Part shown: positions 54,239-63,153 of the stretch, piece after piece
Layout of the letters: the number at the start of each line of letters is the position of its first letter
How positions within the stretch are numbered: position 1 is the stretch's first letter
Source: Paraburkholderia youngii
Lineage (GTDB): Bacteria > Pseudomonadota > Gammaproteobacteria > Burkholderiales > Burkholderiaceae
Direction of reading: 5' to 3'
DNA: 64,000 bases
Assembly (NCBI RefSeq): GCF_013366925.1
Contig: NZ_JAALDK010000002.1
Coordinates: forward strand, 372,001 to 436,000
Position numbers and translations under genes: made by a program
The notes under the pieces: generated by a model
The model's input: only the letters and a program-made list of their open reading frames with translations
Databases searched by the model: none
Told to the model about the DNA's origin: nothing

Positions 54239-55189
54239 TCAATTCAGCGCAATGGCGGCGGCCGCTCCCACCGGCGAACCTTCGAGCGACACCGACGGCC
54301 GCCCGTCCGGTCCGACCGGCACATCGCCGACCAGCGTCGTGCGATACAACTGGCGATCGAAGTCGAGATCGAAGATATCGGTCGGCGCGAGATGCGCGGT
54401 CGTGCGGTTGTCCCAGAACGCCACGCTGCCCGCTTCCCATCTGAAGCGCACCGTGAATTCCGGTCGCGTCACGTGTTCCCACAGCAGTTCGAGCAGTGCC
54501 TGGCTTTCGCGCGGCGTGACGCCGGCAATCTGCTTCAGAAACCCGGGGCTCACGTAGAGCGCGCGCTCGCTGGTCTCCGGATGCACGCGCACGAGCGGAT
54601 GCTCGCTGACGAGCGCATGCTGTTCGACCGCCGACGCAAACGCTTCGGTGCCTTTCGCTCCTTGCGGCGGCACGAAGCGATGCACGCCGCGCAGACCGTC
54701 GACGAAGTTGCGCAACGGCTCGGACAGCTTTTCATAGGCGATGACGAGGTTGGTCCATTGCGTGTCGCCGCCGTAGGGCGGAATCGTGACGCCACGCAGA
54801 ATCGACGCGAATGGCGGATTGACGGCCGCCGTCACATCGGTGTGCCAGCCGGTCCACGGCCGCAACAACGGCTGACCTTCGAAGCGCGTCGCCTTGCGGA
54901 ACTTTGCAATCGAGTAGATCTGTGGGTAACCTTCGACGTGGCCGAACACAGGATGCCCGACCGTCAGTTCGCCGAATTGCGCGGAGAAGGCGACATGCTG
55001 CTCGTGGCTTAGAAACTGCTCGCGAAAGAACACGACGCGCCATTTCAGCAACGCGGCGCGGATCGCGTGTATCTGCTTCTGATCGAGGGGTCGGGTCAGA
55101 TCGACTCCGCTGATTTCCGCGCCGATATGAGCGGACAGTGGGCTGATCTGGAGTTCGGCTTGTTCGGTGATGGGGGCTGCACTCATCAT
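54239..55189 (-). CDS. TauD-like Fe(II)/2-oxoglutarate dioxygenase
   Basis: A 316-residue TauD/AtsK-family dioxygenase. The iron ligands are His116 and Asp118 in GWHTDVT and His266 in TTAHLAP; the 2-oxoglutarate Arg is in LYRTTLVGD near 283. The ATG at 55189 has AGGAGAG directly ahead; an ATG also follows at once (MM). It has 30 extra C-terminal residues (VGPDGRPSVSLEG) compared with the copy at 35520. It is the last gene of the minus-strand run from 61983, separated from the FAD monooxygenase by 120 bases. Confidence 0.93.
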   Translation of the reverse strand: MMSAAPITEQAELQISPLSAHIGAEISGVDLTRPLDQKQIHAIRAALLKWRVVFFREQFLSHEQHVAFSAQFGELTVGHPVFGHVEGYPQIYSIAKFRKATRFEGQPLLRPWTGWHTDVTAAVNPPFASILRGVTIPPYGGDTQWTNLVIAYEKLSEPLRNFVDGLRGVHRFVPPQGAKGTEAFASAVEQHALVSEHPLVRVHPETSERALYVSPGFLKQIAGVTPRESQALLELLWEHVTRPEFTVRFRWEAGSVAFWDNRTTAHLAPTDIFDLDFDRQLYRTTLVGDVPVGPDGRPSVSLEGSPVGAAAAIALN

Positions 55190-55309
55190 TGCTCTCCTAG
55201 GTTGCGGCCTGTGCCGCGACGTGAGTCGGGGGCTCATCGGCGAAGCGGTGGCGAACAATGCGCGCAAATGCGTCATTCGTCCACCCTTCCCTGGCCGTTC
55301 ATCATGGCT

Positions 55310-56743
55310 TCAGGCGCTCGATGTCTCCCGGCGCCAGATGCTCGCCGCATACGCGGACTCATCGAATTCGGCGGGCACGTCCGCAGAGAGCCGCCGCTGG
55401 TGCGAATCGATATCGGCGAGAAACAGATCGCGGCTGATCCTTCGCACTACCGCGGGGATATCGCGCTTCATGCTCGGCACGTCGCCGACGGGCACGCCCG
55501 CGCTGACGAATCCGGCCGGATTGTAGACGTGGATGTCCTTCAGAAAGGGCGCCTGTCCCGCTACTTTCTGCTGGTATTCGAGTGCCTCGCCGAGATACGG
55601 ATGTGCGCCGAGTTCGTCATCTGCATCGCCTTGCGGCGGTGTGAACCGGTCGCGCCACAACAGGATTTGCGAGGCAAAGCCGGCGAGCTCGGGACGCGCG
55701 GCCGGATCGATGAAATAGCCGGTTCCCGCAATCGCGAAATCGAAACGAAGCGATTCGCCCGCTGCGACGGCCTCGATCTGCCCTGCGGTTTCACGCGCGG
55801 ATTCCCATTGCGTGCCCAGATGCAGATGAAAATTGTCGAAACGCGTCACGCGTTCGATCGAATCCGGCGGCGCCGTCGAGCCAGAGCGCTTGAAGCGCAA
55901 CGCCTGCGCCCAACGTAGCGCGTCGGGCAGATCGAAGTAGTTGTCGTACGCACCGGGATAGGCGCGCGCGCGTGACACAGGCGTGGCCGCGAGCGACGCG
56001 CGACGCGCGAACAGATGGACCTCGGCCGCCCCCGCTTCGAGCGCGGTCGCGGCGGCATCGAACGCGGACGCGGCGCCGCCTACTACCGCGACCGACTTGC
56101 CGCGCAGCGCAACGAAGTCGATAGGATCGGATGTATGCGCGACGAACCGCGCCGGCAGTTGCGCGAGCACAGGCGGCACGAATGCGCCGCCGTTACCCGC
56201 GACGCCGTTGCACAACAGTAGCTTGCGAGCCGTTTCCACATGGGTGCTTCCGTTCACGTCCAGATGCAGACGGAAATGCGCATCCTGCGGCTCGATGCGC
56301 ACGAGCCGCGTGCCGTAGCGAACGGGAATCTGCAGAAACTCGCGATACCACGCGAGATACTCCGCCCATCGTTCACGCGGAATCCGATCGATCTCCTGAT
56401 AGGACGCCTCGCCGAAGCGCGCTTCGTACCATGCGCGAAAGCCCAGCCCCGGCAAACCGCCCTCCGGTCCGACGAGAATCTTCGGTGTGCGCAGCTTGTT
56501 CATGCGCGCGCGGTTCAGCCACACGCCAGCCTTCGCCGCATTCGCCGCCGCGTCGATCACGCTGACGCGGCCAATGCCCGCGCGCCGCAGCGCAAATGCG
56601 AACGCGCACCCCGTCTGCCCGCCGCCCACGATAAAGACGTCGTGATCGATGCCGGGCCGCTCGGGCACCCAGTTATCGGGCGCAGGTCCGAGCAGTTCGA
56701 GCGTTCGGCGTGCGTCGCGGTCCACATCGGCAATCTGTGTCAT
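55310..56743 (-). CDS. FAD-dependent monooxygenase/oxidoreductase, class B type
   Basis: A 477-residue flavoprotein with an N-terminal FAD site DVFIVGGGQTGCAFAFALRR (residues 36-55) and a second dinucleotide site VAVVGGAASAFDAAATALE around 220-238, the layout of class B monooxygenases and their relatives. ATG 56743 has AAGGAA ahead and lies one base after the stop of the binding protein. The FATGY-type fingerprint appears as DFAIAGTGYFID. Possible substrates are the imported sulfur compound or its product; relatives S-oxygenate thioethers or hydroxylate amino acids. Confidence 0.82.
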   Translation of the reverse strand: MTQIADVDRDARRTLELLGPAPDNWVPERPGIDHDVFIVGGGQTGCAFAFALRRAGIGRVSVIDAAANAAKAGVWLNRARMNKLRTPKILVGPEGGLPGLGFRAWYEARFGEASYQEIDRIPRERWAEYLAWYREFLQIPVRYGTRLVRIEPQDAHFRLHLDVNGSTHVETARKLLLCNGVAGNGGAFVPPVLAQLPARFVAHTSDPIDFVALRGKSVAVVGGAASAFDAAATALEAGAAEVHLFARRASLAATPVSRARAYPGAYDNYFDLPDALRWAQALRFKRSGSTAPPDSIERVTRFDNFHLHLGTQWESARETAGQIEAVAAGESLRFDFAIAGTGYFIDPAARPELAGFASQILLWRDRFTPPQGDADDELGAHPYLGEALEYQQKVAGQAPFLKDIHVYNPAGFVSAGVPVGDVPSMKRDIPAVVRRISRDLFLADIDSHQRRLSADVPAEFDESAYAASIWRRETSSA

Positions 56744-56744
56744 A

Positions 56745-57581
56745 TCATTTTTCCTTGTTGGCGGCGTATTGCTGATGCCAATCGAGCAACTGTTTTGAAG
56801 GCGGCATGTGCCATTTGTTGCCTTCATCGATCAGGAAGCCGGTGTTGTGCCAGTCCTTGACGATCTTGTCGAAGGCGGCAATGGTGTCCGTCTGCCCTTT
56901 GCGAACCCAGATCACCGAAGGCGATGGAATCAGTTGTGTCGGCATCGGCGACTCATAGTCCTTCCACTCGCCCGTGGTACTCGCAATGCGCGCCTGAATA
57001 CCCGGCGTCACATGAACCGATGCGACACAGGTCCCGCCTCGAAGCGCGAGCAGAGCTTCGGGCATGCCCTTGAAGGCTTTGACCTGCGCACCGAATTGTT
57101 CTATCAGCGGCTTCGTGTAGTTGCTGCCTTGCGAAACGCACACCGGCCTGTCGCGCAGATCTTTCCAATCGTGGATGCCCGACCCTTTGTGCACCATCGC
57201 GCTGCCGCCAATCTCTTCGAAGGGCGTCGGCACATAGCCGAGGATTTCGTCGCGCTCTTTCGTGTACTGCATGCTGGCGATCAACGCGTCGACCTTGCCC
57301 TGCTGCAGGAACTGCACGCGGTTGGGCGGCGTCACTTCGACCGCCTCGAACTTCACGCCGAGATGATTCGCGAGGCTCTCGGCCAGTTCGACGTTGTAGC
57401 CGACGGGTTTGCGTGTCGCCGGATCGAGCGTGCCATAGGTGCCGTCGAGCACAACGCCTACGACCAGCGTGCCGCGCGCCTTGATATGGTCGAGCGTTGC
57501 GTCGGCGCGGGCGACCCCGCTCACAGCGGCAGCCGAAAACACCGCGGCCAGCAGCGCGCGTTTCGATCTCCCGGCGATCAT
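56745..57581 (-). CDS. Polar amino-acid-type ABC binding protein, cystine-like
   Basis: A 278-residue exported binding protein of the polar amino acid family (HisJ/FliY type). Signal peptide SKRALLAAVFSAAAVSGVARA; then DHIKARGTLVVGVVLDGTYG, a helix RVQFLQQGKVDALIASMQYT with the ligand-binding Arg in KERDE, and DRPVCVSQGSNYTKPLIEQF. The ATG overlaps the rhodanese stop (ATGA). It is clearly a paralogue of the binding protein at 62293. Its permease is not in this operon; an ATPase is the operon's first gene. Confidence 0.9.
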   Translation of the reverse strand: MIAGRSKRALLAAVFSAAAVSGVARADATLDHIKARGTLVVGVVLDGTYGTLDPATRKPVGYNVELAESLANHLGVKFEAVEVTPPNRVQFLQQGKVDALIASMQYTKERDEILGYVPTPFEEIGGSAMVHKGSGIHDWKDLRDRPVCVSQGSNYTKPLIEQFGAQVKAFKGMPEALLALRGGTCVASVHVTPGIQARIASTTGEWKDYESPMPTQLIPSPSVIWVRKGQTDTIAAFDKIVKDWHNTGFLIDEGNKWHMPPSKQLLDWHQQYAANKEK

Positions 57582-59221
57582 GAATGAACCGCCTCGGCAA
57601 GCGTGCCCGCATCGGACGCTTGCGGGTCGAAGCGAAACTGTTGAAGCTCGTCCGGCGCGCACTGCGCGATCAGGCCGGTTTCCCACGCGAGATAGGCGCG
57701 CGCCGCATCGAGATTGCCTTCGTGGCGGTCATGCACGAAGAACAGATAGTCGATGCGCTCGCTATCCGCCGGCGCTTGCGGTGATGCCTCGATCGCATAG
57801 CCAGCTTGCCTGAACGTATCGATACCGTCTTTCGCAATCGATACCTGACCGATGCCCGCCTCACGCAGGTCGAGCGCCGCCAGCGCGGCTAGCGACCGCG
57901 ACTCCGCCAGCAACACGATCCGCTGCGACGGAGCCACCTCCGCGAGCGCCGCAAGCAATCGCGGACGGATCGACCACTGCGCCCGCTCGGGATGCCCACT
58001 GCGATAGGCGGCGCTCGAGCGCAGGTCGAGCACATGCACACCTTCGGCGCCGCGCAACTTGCGCAGTCCGTCCGCATCGATCAGTTGTTCTTCAACGGCG
58101 CCATGCGCGGCGGCTTGCGGCGCGAGACGCCGCAATGCGTGCGCATCACGGGCCGCGACCAGCGCGGTTTCAAGGCCCAGTTGCACCAGCCAGGCCGCAA
58201 TGACGGGCGCGCGTGTGCCGTCGTAGTCGACCAGCAGCACGCGTGCACGGCGTACGCCGATGGTCTGGTCCGTCGCCTGAAGCAGTTGACCGCCGGGCGC
58301 GTGCACGGCGGCCGGCACGCCGTCATGCGCGAATTCAGCGGCGCTGCGGATGTCGAGCAGATAGGTGGTGCGCTCGACCGCGTCGAGCCATGCCTGCGCT
58401 GCCTGCACGTCGAGCGTGGTCACGGCGAAACGTGCGGCGAGTGCCGTTGCACGCTCACGCGCTTCGCTCGATACAGCTTCTTCGATCGTATCCGGATAGC
58501 GCCGCGTGCTGCCATGTTCGAGTTGCAGACCTGCCAGCGCCCAGCCTTGCGTGCCGTTTTCGAGCGCGACGACCGGATTCGGCACGCCCAGACTGCGCAA
58601 CACCTGCGCGCCGATGATGCTGCGCGTACGGCCCGCGCAATGGATCACGACCGGCGTGCGAGCGTCTGCCGCCAACGCACCGAAGCGATAGGCCAATTCG
58701 CCGTTGGGGCAGCTCACCGCGCCCGGTATCGTCATCTTCGTGTGCTCTTCGACGGTGCGTCCGTCGAGCAGAATCAGCGGCGCGCGTTCCGCCTGCAATC
58801 GGGCGAGCTCGGCGGCCGAAATGTGCGGCGTCCCGTACGCATGCTCGACGAGTTCGCCAAAGGTCTTCGACGGCACGTTCACGCCCTTGAACAGCGTGTA
58901 ACCGGCCGCGGCCCAACCGCGCGCACCGTCCTTCAGAACGGACAACCGCGTGTAGCCCAATGCATGAAGCCGCCGTGCCGCGCGCCGTGCTATTGCTTGG
59001 TCGTCCGTGCCGGCATCGAGCAGGACGATGCGTACATCACGCCGTGGCGCGAGTCGGCCGATATCGAGTTCAAGCCGGCTATACGGCAGCGGAACCGCGA
59101 AGAACGGATGGCCCTCGCCGAACTCGCCGGCTTCTCGCACGTCGAAAAGCGCGATCTCGTCGTTGTCGTTCAACCATTCGCGCACGGTGGTCGCGGGGAT
59201 CAGCGAAAAAATGTCTGCCAT
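57578..59221 (-). CDS. Four-repeat rhodanese-like sulfurtransferase, one active site
   Basis: A 547-residue cytoplasmic protein with four rhodanese modules at about 8-115, 133-235, 268-365 and 378-475, each with an LLD-R or LFDVRE/LDLRSS box. Only the second keeps an active-site loop with Cys195 (VIHCAGRTRS). At the same place module 1 has Asp69 (VLLDAGTDD), module 3 Asp332 (LLVDYDGTR) and module 4 Ala439 (VLLAESRS). It would move a sulfane sulfur from a persulfide or thiosulfate to an acceptor. It lies between a cystathionine-lyase-like gene and a binding protein, in a cysteine-dioxygenase operon. Confidence 0.9.
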   Translation of the reverse strand: MADIFSLIPATTVREWLNDNDEIALFDVREAGEFGEGHPFFAVPLPYSRLELDIGRLAPRRDVRIVLLDAGTDDQAIARRAARRLHALGYTRLSVLKDGARGWAAAGYTLFKGVNVPSKTFGELVEHAYGTPHISAAELARLQAERAPLILLDGRTVEEHTKMTIPGAVSCPNGELAYRFGALAADARTPVVIHCAGRTRSIIGAQVLRSLGVPNPVVALENGTQGWALAGLQLEHGSTRRYPDTIEEAVSSEARERATALAARFAVTTLDVQAAQAWLDAVERTTYLLDIRSAAEFAHDGVPAAVHAPGGQLLQATDQTIGVRRARVLLVDYDGTRAPVIAAWLVQLGLETALVAARDAHALRRLAPQAAAHGAVEEQLIDADGLRKLRGAEGVHVLDLRSSAAYRSGHPERAQWSIRPRLLAALAEVAPSQRIVLLAESRSLAALAALDLREAGIGQVSIAKDGIDTFRQAGYAIEASPQAPADSERIDYLFFVHDRHEGNLDAARAYLAWETGLIAQCAPDELQQFRFDPQASDAGTLAEAVHS

Positions 59222-59259
59222 TGGAAGTCGAAGAGCAAGAAGTTGAGAAGGGACGGCGC

Positions 59260-60450
59260 TTATTGAAGGACGTGCCGAAACGCTTGCCGCAAATCACCTA
59301 TCAGGTCGACCGGATCTTCAAGTCCGACATGCAGGCGTACGACCGGCTCGCTGCCGCGCCAGTAGCTGTGCTCGCGCAAGCGCGACTGCGGCGCGACGAG
59401 CGCGAGGCTCTCATAGCCGCCCCACGAAGCACCGATGCCGAACAGCCGCAGGGCGTCGACGAATGCGCTCGCCTGCTCGCGGCTCGCTTGCCGCAAAGCA
59501 AACGATACGAGTCCATTCGCGCCCTTGAAGTCGCGACGCCACAATGCGTGTCCCGGATCTTCGGGCAGCGCCGGATAGAACACCCGCGCAACCGCACTGC
59601 ACTCGCTCTGTAGATAGCGCGCGACTTCGAGCGCATTGCGCCCATGCTGGGCGAGACGCACGGCCAGCGTGCGGATGCCGCGCAGCGCGAGGGAGGCGTC
59701 GTCGGCGCCCACGCTCAGGCCGAGGGCGTCGTGTGTGTCGCGCAACGTGCGAGCGAGTTGCGGGTTCGAAGTCGACACCGCCCCTTGCATCAGATCCGAA
59801 TGACCGCCCAGATATTTGGTGGTCGCCTGGACGGCAATATCGGCGCCGAGCGCGAGCGGCTGGTAGAGCAATCCCGCGCCCCATGTGTTGTCCGCCGCCA
59901 GCAGCACCGAATGCTCGCGCGCAAACGCCGCAAGCGCGGGCAGATCGATCACTTCATACAAGAACGACGATGGCGATTCCGCGTAGATCAGGCGCGTTTC
60001 AGCACGCAGGAGCGCTGCGGGCACACCGTCGCTCGCGCTGAAATAGCTGAACGACACGCCAAGCCGTGTGAGCAGAGGTTCCACGCGCTCGCGCACCGGG
60101 CCGTAGACGCCGTCCTGCACGAGCACGTGATCGCCCGGCGACAGCAGCGCGATGAAAACGAGCGAGATGGCCGACAGACCCGAAGGCGCCAGCAATACGT
60201 CGCTCGCCCCCTCCAGTTCACCGATGGCGGCCTCCAGCGCACGATGCGTCGCCATGCCATGACGCCCATACATGCTGACGGGCTCGCCCGCTTCGCGCCG
60301 GTGGTGCAGGCTCGCGCGAACCGCCTCACTCGCGAAGCGCACCGTGCTGGTACGCACGACCGGAACGTTCACGGGCGCGACGCCGTCCTCGAATGGCGGC
60401 GAGCCCGCGTGCACCACGCGCGTGTGCAGTCGATCGCCAGGCGACGCCAT
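59260..60450 (-). CDS. Cys/Met-metabolism PLP lyase (cystathionine beta-lyase-like)
   Basis: A 396-residue fold-type I PLP enzyme of the MetC/MetB/CGL family. The Schiff-base Lys212 lies in VQATTKYLGGHSD; Asp187 (LLAADNTWG) and Tyr61-Arg63 (SMYGRHG) are the cofactor contacts. MetC cleaves cystathionine to homocysteine, and many relatives also release sulfide from cysteine or cystine. The start shares a base with the cysteine dioxygenase stop (TGATG). With the rhodanese next to it, cystine cleavage to thiocysteine is an attractive reading, though unproven. Confidence 0.88.
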   Translation of the reverse strand: MASPGDRLHTRVVHAGSPPFEDGVAPVNVPVVRTSTVRFASEAVRASLHHRREAGEPVSMYGRHGMATHRALEAAIGELEGASDVLLAPSGLSAISLVFIALLSPGDHVLVQDGVYGPVRERVEPLLTRLGVSFSYFSASDGVPAALLRAETRLIYAESPSSFLYEVIDLPALAAFAREHSVLLAADNTWGAGLLYQPLALGADIAVQATTKYLGGHSDLMQGAVSTSNPQLARTLRDTHDALGLSVGADDASLALRGIRTLAVRLAQHGRNALEVARYLQSECSAVARVFYPALPEDPGHALWRRDFKGANGLVSFALRQASREQASAFVDALRLFGIGASWGGYESLALVAPQSRLREHSYWRGSEPVVRLHVGLEDPVDLIGDLRQAFRHVLQ

Positions 60451-61082
60451 CAGCCGACCGCCTGGGTGGCGCGCTGCATGTGCTTCGCGTTGTAGCGCAC
60501 CACGAGGCCAGTATCGGTTTCGAAGCCGAGGCGGTCCGTCAGCGTTTCGAGCGGACGGCCATAGAGATGGAAGTGAAGCGTCGGCTCCGCGCCGCCGACA
60601 TGAATGCTGTGGATGTCGTCAGGGAGAAAGGCAATCGGTACACCCGGCCGCACCACCACTTCGTGCGACAGTTCGAGCGTGGCGCGCGCCGGATCACGGC
60701 CGTCGTCGGTACGTCGATAGATACGGTTCAGCTCCGCGCCGTCGATAGCCGCAATCACGGCCCATGTGTCGTGGTTGTGCGGGATCGTCGTCTTGCCGGG
60801 CTGCAGCGAGTTGAGGTACAAGGCGAGCCCATCTTCGCCGGGATTGAGCCGGTAGCGGGTCGAGGTGTCGCCACTGTCGGCCCGCGGCGGCGGAAAATCG
60901 GTGGCGTCGAACAGTGCGCGCCGCGTCGCGAGTTCGAGCAGCAGCCCGCTGATCGCATTCAGCGCTTCGCGCGTGACGCCCTTTTCAGCGATGATCCGGC
61001 GGACGTCGGCAAGCAGATCCTGCACTGCTTCGCGGCGCTGTGCGGCAATTGGGCTGCTCGCTTCGTTCGTGGTTGTCGTCAT
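60450..61082 (-). CDS. Cysteine dioxygenase-family thiol dioxygenase
   Basis: A 210-residue cupin of the cysteine/3-mercaptopropionate dioxygenase family, which adds O2 to a thiol to give a sulfinate. The iron-binding histidines are visible as His102 and His104 in TTIPHNHDTWAV and a His-rich strand near His170-His172 (LHFHLYG). The family's usual Cys-Tyr crosslink cannot be judged by eye. It starts at ATG 61082, eight bases after the ATPase stop. It would oxidise cysteine or a related thiol brought in by the importer. Confidence 0.82.
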   Translation of the reverse strand: MTTTTNEASSPIAAQRREAVQDLLADVRRIIAEKGVTREALNAISGLLLELATRRALFDATDFPPPRADSGDTSTRYRLNPGEDGLALYLNSLQPGKTTIPHNHDTWAVIAAIDGAELNRIYRRTDDGRDPARATLELSHEVVVRPGVPIAFLPDDIHSIHVGGAEPTLHFHLYGRPLETLTDRLGFETDTGLVVRYNAKHMQRATQAVG

Positions 61083-61089
61083 GGTCGTG

Positions 61090-61983
61090 TCATGGGTTGT
61101 CGTGGGGTAACGTCGCCGCGCGGCTCGCACGGTCTTCGCCGCGGGCGCGTTGCAAAAAGAGTCGAGTTCTGTCGTGGACGGGGTTGCCGAACAGCTGCTG
61201 CGCACTGCCATGTTCGACGATCACGCCGCCTTCCGTGAAAAACACTTCGTCGCTGATGTCTTCGGCAAAGCGCATTTCGTGCGTGACGAGCACGCAGGTC
61301 TGCCCTTCGTCGACCAGTTCGCCGATCACGTTCAGCACTTCGCCCACCGTCTCGGGGTCGAGCGCCGAGGTGACTTCGTCGAACAGGATCAGGTCGGGCC
61401 GCATCGCCAGCGTGCGCGCAATCGCGACCCGCTGCTGCTGCCCGCCGGACAGCGCGCCCGGATAAGCCTTTGCCTTGTCGGCGAGACGCACCTTGGCTAG
61501 CAACGCGTGAGCGTCGCTTTCCGCCTGGGCACGGCTGCGGCCCAGCACCCGCACCGGCGCGATGGTCAGATTCTCGAGCACGCTCAGATGCGGAAACAGG
61601 TTGTATTGCTGAAACACGAAACCGATCCGCTTGCGCAGCGCAACACGCTGCGCATCCGTCTTTTGCGCGCGCACGTCGATGCCGTCGACGGTGATCTCGC
61701 CGCTTTGCGGCGCGAGCAAGCCGTTGATGCAACGCAGAATCGTCGACTTGCCCGAGCCAGAAGGGCCGATGATCGAAACGGCCTGGCCACGCCTGACCGA
61801 CAGATCGATGCCGTTGAGTACGGCTGTGCTGCCGTACGAAAGCCGCACGTCGCGCAATGACAGCAGTGCATCGCCAGGCGAACCGGTGGCTGCGCTTGTC
61901 TCGTTGCTCGCGCGCACCGTGGCACCCTCAGTGGATGCGAGACCGATACGTGCCGCACGAACCGAGAAAATCAATTCAGTCAT
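61090..61983 (-). CDS. Polar amino-acid-type ABC ATPase (GlnQ/TcyN-like)
   Basis: A 297-residue ATPase with about 35 extra N-terminal residues (MTELIFSVRAARIGL). Walker A GPSGSGKST, Q-loop FVFQQYNLFPHLSV, signature LSGGQQQRVAIARTL, Walker B LILFDEVTSALDPE and switch THEMRFAED are those of amino acid importers such as cystine TcyN/YecC. It is the first gene of the minus-strand operon and would serve the permease genes at 63150 and 63890 on the other strand. Confidence 0.92.
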   Translation of the reverse strand: MTELIFSVRAARIGLASTEGATVRASNETSAATGSPGDALLSLRDVRLSYGSTAVLNGIDLSVRRGQAVSIIGPSGSGKSTILRCINGLLAPQSGEITVDGIDVRAQKTDAQRVALRKRIGFVFQQYNLFPHLSVLENLTIAPVRVLGRSRAQAESDAHALLAKVRLADKAKAYPGALSGGQQQRVAIARTLAMRPDLILFDEVTSALDPETVGEVLNVIGELVDEGQTCVLVTHEMRFAEDISDEVFFTEGGVIVEHGSAQQLFGNPVHDRTRLFLQRARGEDRASRAATLPHDNP

Positions 61984-62292
61984 TGGGTGTCCTGTCGTCA
62001 AAGCGGAGCTGCGGGCACAAAAGCACACTTCGCACTCTTCCCGCTTTACAACCAGGCATTCTAGGAATCAGCCCGCCAATTACGAACCAACGAATAAGCG
62101 AAAAGATATTCGGCGATCTGCAATGTAACCGATAACCTCGCAATGGCATGCGAGCACACGCTTTAACATCCGTGTGCTTTGCTTAGCAGATTCATTTGGT
62201 TTGCCGCGCATCGGCTTTGGCATAGGGTATGCGTCGCAGTGGCATTTTCGTCGACGCGAGACACACATCTCCCTCCTCCTATCCCATCGCTC
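61984..62292. promoter_or_regulatory. Divergent promoter region of the cysteine-type module
   Basis: A 309-base gap between the ATPase gene (minus) and the binding-protein gene (plus). It is AT-richer near 62080-62190. A TGGCAT at 62218-62223 followed by ATGCG at 62229-62233 has GG and GC ten bases apart, as in sigma-54 promoters, but the match is weak. Both sides must share control elements. Confidence 0.4.
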
Positions 62293-63153
62293 ATGAAATC
62301 AGGCAAAGCGGCATATACCAAACGACTGTCATCCTTCTCCCTGCTCACCTCGATTGCCGCCGGTGTTGGCGTCGCGGCCTTCTCACCGGCGTATGCAGAC
62401 CAGACCCTCGACAAGATCAATTCACGCCATGAAATCGCGGTCGGCGTGCTGATCGGCGGCAGTCCGTTCGGGTCGCTCGATCCGCAAACCCAGCAGCCGC
62501 GCGGCATGAACGTCGACCTCGCGAACGACATCGGCAAGCGTCTCGGCGTGAAGGTTCAACTGGTGTCGGTCCAGCCGTCCACGCGCGTGCAGTTCCTGCA
62601 GCAGGGCAAGGTCGACATCCTGATCGCGAACATGGAGTACAACGCGCAGCGCGGCGAGATTCTCGACCATGTGCCGACGCCTTACTATCGCGTCGGCGGG
62701 ACCGCCATTACGCCGAAATCGAGCGGCATCACGAAGTGGGAAGACCTGCGCGGCAAGCCCGTCTGCATTTCGCAAGGCAGCAGCTATATCCGGCCCGTCG
62801 TGGAGAAGTACGGCGCCGTGCCGCGCGCATTCCCGGGCGCGTCGCAATCGCTCCTGGCGCTGCGCGGCGGCAGTTGCGTCGCGGCCGTTCACGACGCCGC
62901 ACCGCTGCTTTATCCGCTCCAACAGCATGATCCCGAATGGCGCGACTACCGCACGCTGCAGCCGGAGCTCGAACCGGCGCCGTCGGTGATCTGGGTACGG
63001 CAAGGCGAAAAGGACACGGCCGCGAAGCTCGATGCGATCGTGCGCGACTGGCATCGCACCGGCTGGCTGATCGATGACGAGGCGAAAAATGGCCTGACGC
63101 CGCCGTCTCCGGCGCTAGCCGAGTGGCACCGGCAATTGCCCGCGCTGCAATGA
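62293..63153 (+). CDS. Polar amino-acid-type ABC binding protein, cystine-like, paralogue 2
   Basis: A 286-residue exported binding protein. Signal peptide LSSFSLLTSIAAGVGVAAF (cleaved after AYA); then DKINSRHEIAVGVLIGGSPF, RVQFLQQGKVDILIANMEYN with Arg in QRGEI, and GKPVCISQGSSYIRPVVEKY. Compared with the protein at 56745 it keeps the same layout with about half its residues. The permease start overlaps its stop (ATGA). Confidence 0.92.
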   Translation: MKSGKAAYTKRLSSFSLLTSIAAGVGVAAFSPAYADQTLDKINSRHEIAVGVLIGGSPFGSLDPQTQQPRGMNVDLANDIGKRLGVKVQLVSVQPSTRVQFLQQGKVDILIANMEYNAQRGEILDHVPTPYYRVGGTAITPKSSGITKWEDLRGKPVCISQGSSYIRPVVEKYGAVPRAFPGASQSLLALRGGSCVAAVHDAAPLLYPLQQHDPEWRDYRTLQPELEPAPSVIWVRQGEKDTAAKLDAIVRDWHRTGWLIDDEAKNGLTPPSPALAEWHRQLPALQ

